From Amphiduros pacificus (Eukaryota > Annelida > Polychaeta > Phyllodocida > Hesionidae), in assembly GCA_949316495.1 (NCBI GenBank), contig OX439001.1:26499386-26563385 (forward strand): a stretch of DNA of 64,000 nucleotides, in the 5' to 3' direction. A program made the translations under genes and the position numbers. The notes beneath the pieces are model-generated. The model saw only the letters and a list, made by a program, of their open reading frames with translations, had not been told where the DNA came from and did not search any database. This document shows, piece after piece, positions 60,166-64,000 of this stretch (position 1 is the stretch's first letter; every line of letters begins with the position of its first letter).

Positions 60166-63100
60166 TTCCTGGCAGCTGTCACCTGCTCAGGTAAATCACA
60201 CTGCCTCTGAGAGAAGCCCTTCCTGGCTAGGTTTTGCACACCTGTGACTCAGCCAATGCCACCTGAGCAAGCTGAGTAATCTTGAATCATAAATCTGACA
60301 GAGCTCACTTGTACAAATAGTGTATGATTTCACTTCTGTATTGATCATGCCACAGCTCTATTTGTGGTCAAGTTCTCATATCTCTCTATTTGGCTGTAGC
60401 TTTACAGTGATATGGCAGATAAAATCAAACAATGTTAATTGCAACACTAATAATGTGCTCGTAAAGATTCTTACATGAGATTATTCTCATTTTCCAAATA
60501 TAAATCATCTAAATATTTTTTTAAATGTCATGTAGCAGATGGAGAGATTACAATTGAGAATTCAATATTGAAAAAAACATATTGAAAATATCTCCAGAGG
60601 CAGACATCAGTATAACAAAATGTGTTGCATAATCTTAAATCCCATATTATGAAGGATTCACATTTCCCAGTTTATCCTGATTTGCATAGACAACATTAAG
60701 ACAAAGATTCCTGGCTGAGAGAATCAGGTTTCCAAGCTGGCTTCAAATCAAACAACAGTTTTGTAAATGGCTCTTCGACTCTGACGCCCACACTGGTATT
60801 GTGAATGGCAGGCCTTGCAGCAAATCTGATAATTGCCAACTCAAAACTCAAATGGTGTAATATACCATTTATACAACTAACCTAATAAATCTATATGACC
60901 ATAAGATAATCTGAATCAAATATTATCTGAAATAAATGGGGCCCTTTCCCTGAATCAAAATGGCAATTTCTTGTTAAAACTTGCTAATTTAATGCATAAA
61001 ACAATACAACATCTGGCGGTTTAGAATTTCATCATATTTTTGTCTTTGTAAATAATTGGACAGTAAGAAAAAGAAGAGATCAATACATTTGCATGGGAGC
61101 ACAGACAGTGGATTTGGGGTTTTTGGTTTGCTTGGGCTTCGCTTCATTTCCTTCAGAGCCTTATGTCAACTCTGCCAGTTGCTATCCTTTTCATTAGAAC
61201 ACTTCCTATTTTCTGTGTGAAATCGCCACCGTTTTATGGGTATGCTTTGTTGATTAATGCTGACGAGCTGTTTGAGAGTCCAGTTTTATTAGTCTCCCGA
61301 TGCTCAACTCCAAAGAGACCAATCTTGTCTTTTCGCACCAAACACATGACTCATTTTTTGCACCCTGCATTTGACCTTTAATGATGCCTCAGTTTTCTAA
61401 GATTCATAATAGGAGCATGACTTTCTTGGGAAAGCAATACAACTCATGTTTCTGTGAGTGATATGCTGCAGACATTTATCTGACTTCAAAAGAATTCACT
61501 ATGTCTTAATCTTCACTCACTTCCCAGTGCGATATCATAATAGATTCTGCAGTATGCCCTCTTTATTCCATAAGGTCATGCTGCAGGGCTCCTTTGTGGT
61601 CAGGCAATCCCCAATGACAGGCCCAGAAAGCACATAAGGACCTGTCTTCATTAGAGGTCACGCCAACCAAACCAATCTCCTGGCCACAACCATTCACTGG
61701 TCAAAGCTAATACAAAATAATGACATTTTACTAATAAAAATGGTTGCTTTATACTTTACTAATAATGTCCATAATAATGTAGTATTTTCTGGCACATGTA
61801 GATACACCATTCATGCAAGGAGTGAGACATTAGTTGTGTTTTGATGCATATTCAACAAGGGGTTGTAATTTGATTGTGTCGGCATTAGGAGTCCTAATTG
61901 TCAGGTTCCTGCCTGTCCTGCAGTCTGCTGAGTAGGTCACCATCAACAGCATCTGCAGCACACACTTTGTCATCACCCTGTCCCATCGTCACCATAGCAA
62001 CCGCCAGCAACATCCCCAGAGGGTCCTAAGCCCTTGAAGCTGGGGTACAGAGGGCCACCCTTGCCCACACCTCACACTCCCAACAGTGGAAATGCAACTC
62101 TCACATCCTAGTTTAGCACTCTCCACTCTCTTCATTGAGTGGGCCATGAGACTTGGCTCTATTACCGTAAATAATGTTACAAACCCCAAATCTGCAACTT
62201 TCATTTTCCTTCATTAGTGCACCATGATTCATGGACATAAAATGTGTCTGTCCAAACAACCTGTCTTCCATCATTTGCATAAGGGGAAAAACAAAAAAAG
62301 AACATTTGCATAAGGGTTCAGAAATTAAACACAGCCAAACTTGAAAATCTCCATGTCATTTCTGCATGGCATGTTCTGTGGACAATTAGACAACCAACAA
62401 GCTCTCCATGGATCATCAGGTATCACATGCTAAAATAGCTTTCTCATCATGAATTTTTAACACATTTGGAAACAATATCTTAATTTGGAAAGATTCATCA
62501 TTTTGATGTATTGTTTAGTGAAATATGAATATTTTAATATTTTAAAAAGAAAAAAAACAATTTATCAAATTATTGATCCTTGACAATGTTATGCGTGATA
62601 GACAAACACTAAGCCGTTGTGCATAATAAATCATTTCCACTCATTGAAAACAATGGCTTGGTCCGGAAACATTGTAATTATCATAAGCAAACAGTGTATG
62701 GATCACCTGTTGTTAAATTTCAATTTAAGCTCTTTTCAAAATTAAAATTGTGTCATGAAATATACAATTTATCCAAAAATTATATGAGGCTGGTAATTAA
62801 CTGAACAAAAACTTTTCCTTTTATTCTGAAATTGAAATTTATCGAAACCATTAGCAAATCAACATTTGAAACATATTCACCCAAATATCTATAATGTGGA
62901 AGTCAAAGTGATAGTGAAACAGTTGCTTTATAATCATGTATTGGCCTATATTTGAGGGGCAAAGTGAATAATTATCTTTAGGTGGCACAGATAAAATAGC
63001 TAGCTGGAAAAATGCTTCATCCATTTGCTGTTACTATTTCATCTTGCCGCACCAAATAAAGCGGATTCTGCACTGGACACAGACACACTTCTCTGTGTCC

Positions 63101-64000
63101 TTAACAGTCCATTCTATTGAGATATTGATCGACACACATGGCCCAAGATGTCTCACATATTCCAGCTAAACCAAATGTTATTACTGTAAATCAAAAATAA
63201 AATATTCTAATTAATGGCCTTTTTTCACTTTCATATAAAAAAACATTATTTCCTCCATGAATCTAATTTAATCCAATTTTGATTCATTAATCAAATTATC
63301 TTGCAGATTATGATGGTAATTTAATTATTTATCTTTGTGTATTAGTGCATGTCGTCGTGATCATAAATTTCAGGTTTACATTTCCCAGCATAGTGGGAGT
63401 GCCCTCAAGGCAACTGCTTAATCCATACATTGCCACGCAGGCAAGCTCTCACACAAGGCAACCAGCAACGCAGGCAAGCTCATGAATGCTTCCTGCAGCT
63501 CACACTGCATGTTGGCATGAGAATTTCCCTGCCTACTTCAGGGAGAGGCCGAGGACTGGGCAGACGTGGCATATAGCAATATGGTTGCGATATTCTCCTT
63601 TACTGCTCCCATGAGATGAGGAAAACAGAAAAACAACAGCTGAGCCTTGCATTTGATGCCCACACTTACAAAACTTAAGGCTTCATTTCCACATAAAATA
63701 TAAATATAAACATATTTGGTTATACCATTTCAACACTTTCCTATTGTCTCTTTTCTATATTTAGAAATTTAGTCAGTTTTAAAATAAAATCATTTATATA
63801 TTTAAATGATACTACAGAAAATCTTGGGTTGGTATCTTAGCAATAAATTTGATTTCATGAATAATTGCCAAAATTAAAATAGCATGCAAGTTCCTGTATT
63901 TGAAAAAAATGTGTTTACTTTACATGCATGCATTTGGTATTATTGCGTGTGAAACAATGCATGTGAAACAATGCATGTCAGTAAACAATAGCAGCATTAA

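Larger units (their letters stand above)
53868..64000. other. Gene-free region upstream of BCAR1, part 2
   Basis: 10 kb with no supportable protein gene. It holds four tandem-repeat arrays (55248-55870, 58066-58292, 58490-58632, 59868-60165) and a possible distal first exon for BCAR1 at 58449-58469. Scattered GC-richer blocks could be regulatory but show nothing decisive. Confidence 0.6.

Noticed and set aside
61163-61381. 72-codon plus-strand frame near the right end
   Set aside because: No recognisable domain or splice context; treated as chance.
1-64000. LTR elements, Polintons, LINEs or other virus-like fossils
   Set aside because: No reverse transcriptase, integrase, capsid or long terminal repeat signature was recognised in any frame.

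Overview
This is a 64 kb piece of an AT-rich, intron-rich animal genome, most likely a marine lophotrochozoan. A mollusc is my guess, from the style of the dispersed repeats and the compact gene structure; this is inference, not proof. No prokaryotic features, rRNA, CRISPR, LINE, LTR element or virus-like fossil was recognised. One 200-base assembly gap (53668-53867) is present.

Three host genes account for all the coding sequence I can support. (1) RABGGTA, the alpha subunit of Rab geranylgeranyltransferase, lies on the minus strand and runs off the left edge; two coding exons are visible (617-727 and 178-302). (2) CFDP1, a BCNT/Swc5-type chromatin protein, is complete on the plus strand: eight coding exons from 4710 to 11946, 311 residues. 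(3) BCAR1 (p130Cas-type docking protein) lies on the minus strand with three coding exons: a 40-residue leader exon (39405-39524), an SH3 exon (25293-25574) and one very large exon (15940-18300) holding the YxxP substrate domain, serine-rich bundle, Src-binding segment and C-terminal FAT-like domain; the model is 920 residues. RABGGTA and CFDP1 are divergent; CFDP1 and BCAR1 converge tail to tail.

CFDP1 and BCAR1 are also neighbours in human (16q23.1, from general knowledge), so the pair looks like an old linkage, although the relative orientation differs here. The three products act in different places (Rab prenylation in the cytosol, H2A.Z chromatin remodelling in the nucleus, adhesion signalling at focal contacts), so no shared pathway is claimed.

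The rest is non-coding. 0.8-4.7 kb holds an approximately 1 kb repeat element with 145-bp internal units and a terminal hairpin, plus an inverted pair of a roughly 100-bp repeat. CFDP1 intron 4 holds a 717-bp element with 25-bp perfect terminal inverted repeats. The two BCAR1 introns (7.0 and 13.8 kb) and the 24 kb upstream of BCAR1 hold at least seven minisatellites, AT/GT microsatellites, and scattered protein-binding-site candidates: CTCF-like motifs, nuclear-receptor direct repeats, and a CArG box just upstream of the BCAR1 start. A fold-back block at 41232-41326 has three perfect 7-bp stems. I found no clear new multi-gene system; the best leads are regulatory (BCAR1 alternative starts, CTCF-like and nuclear-receptor sites) and the fold-back block.
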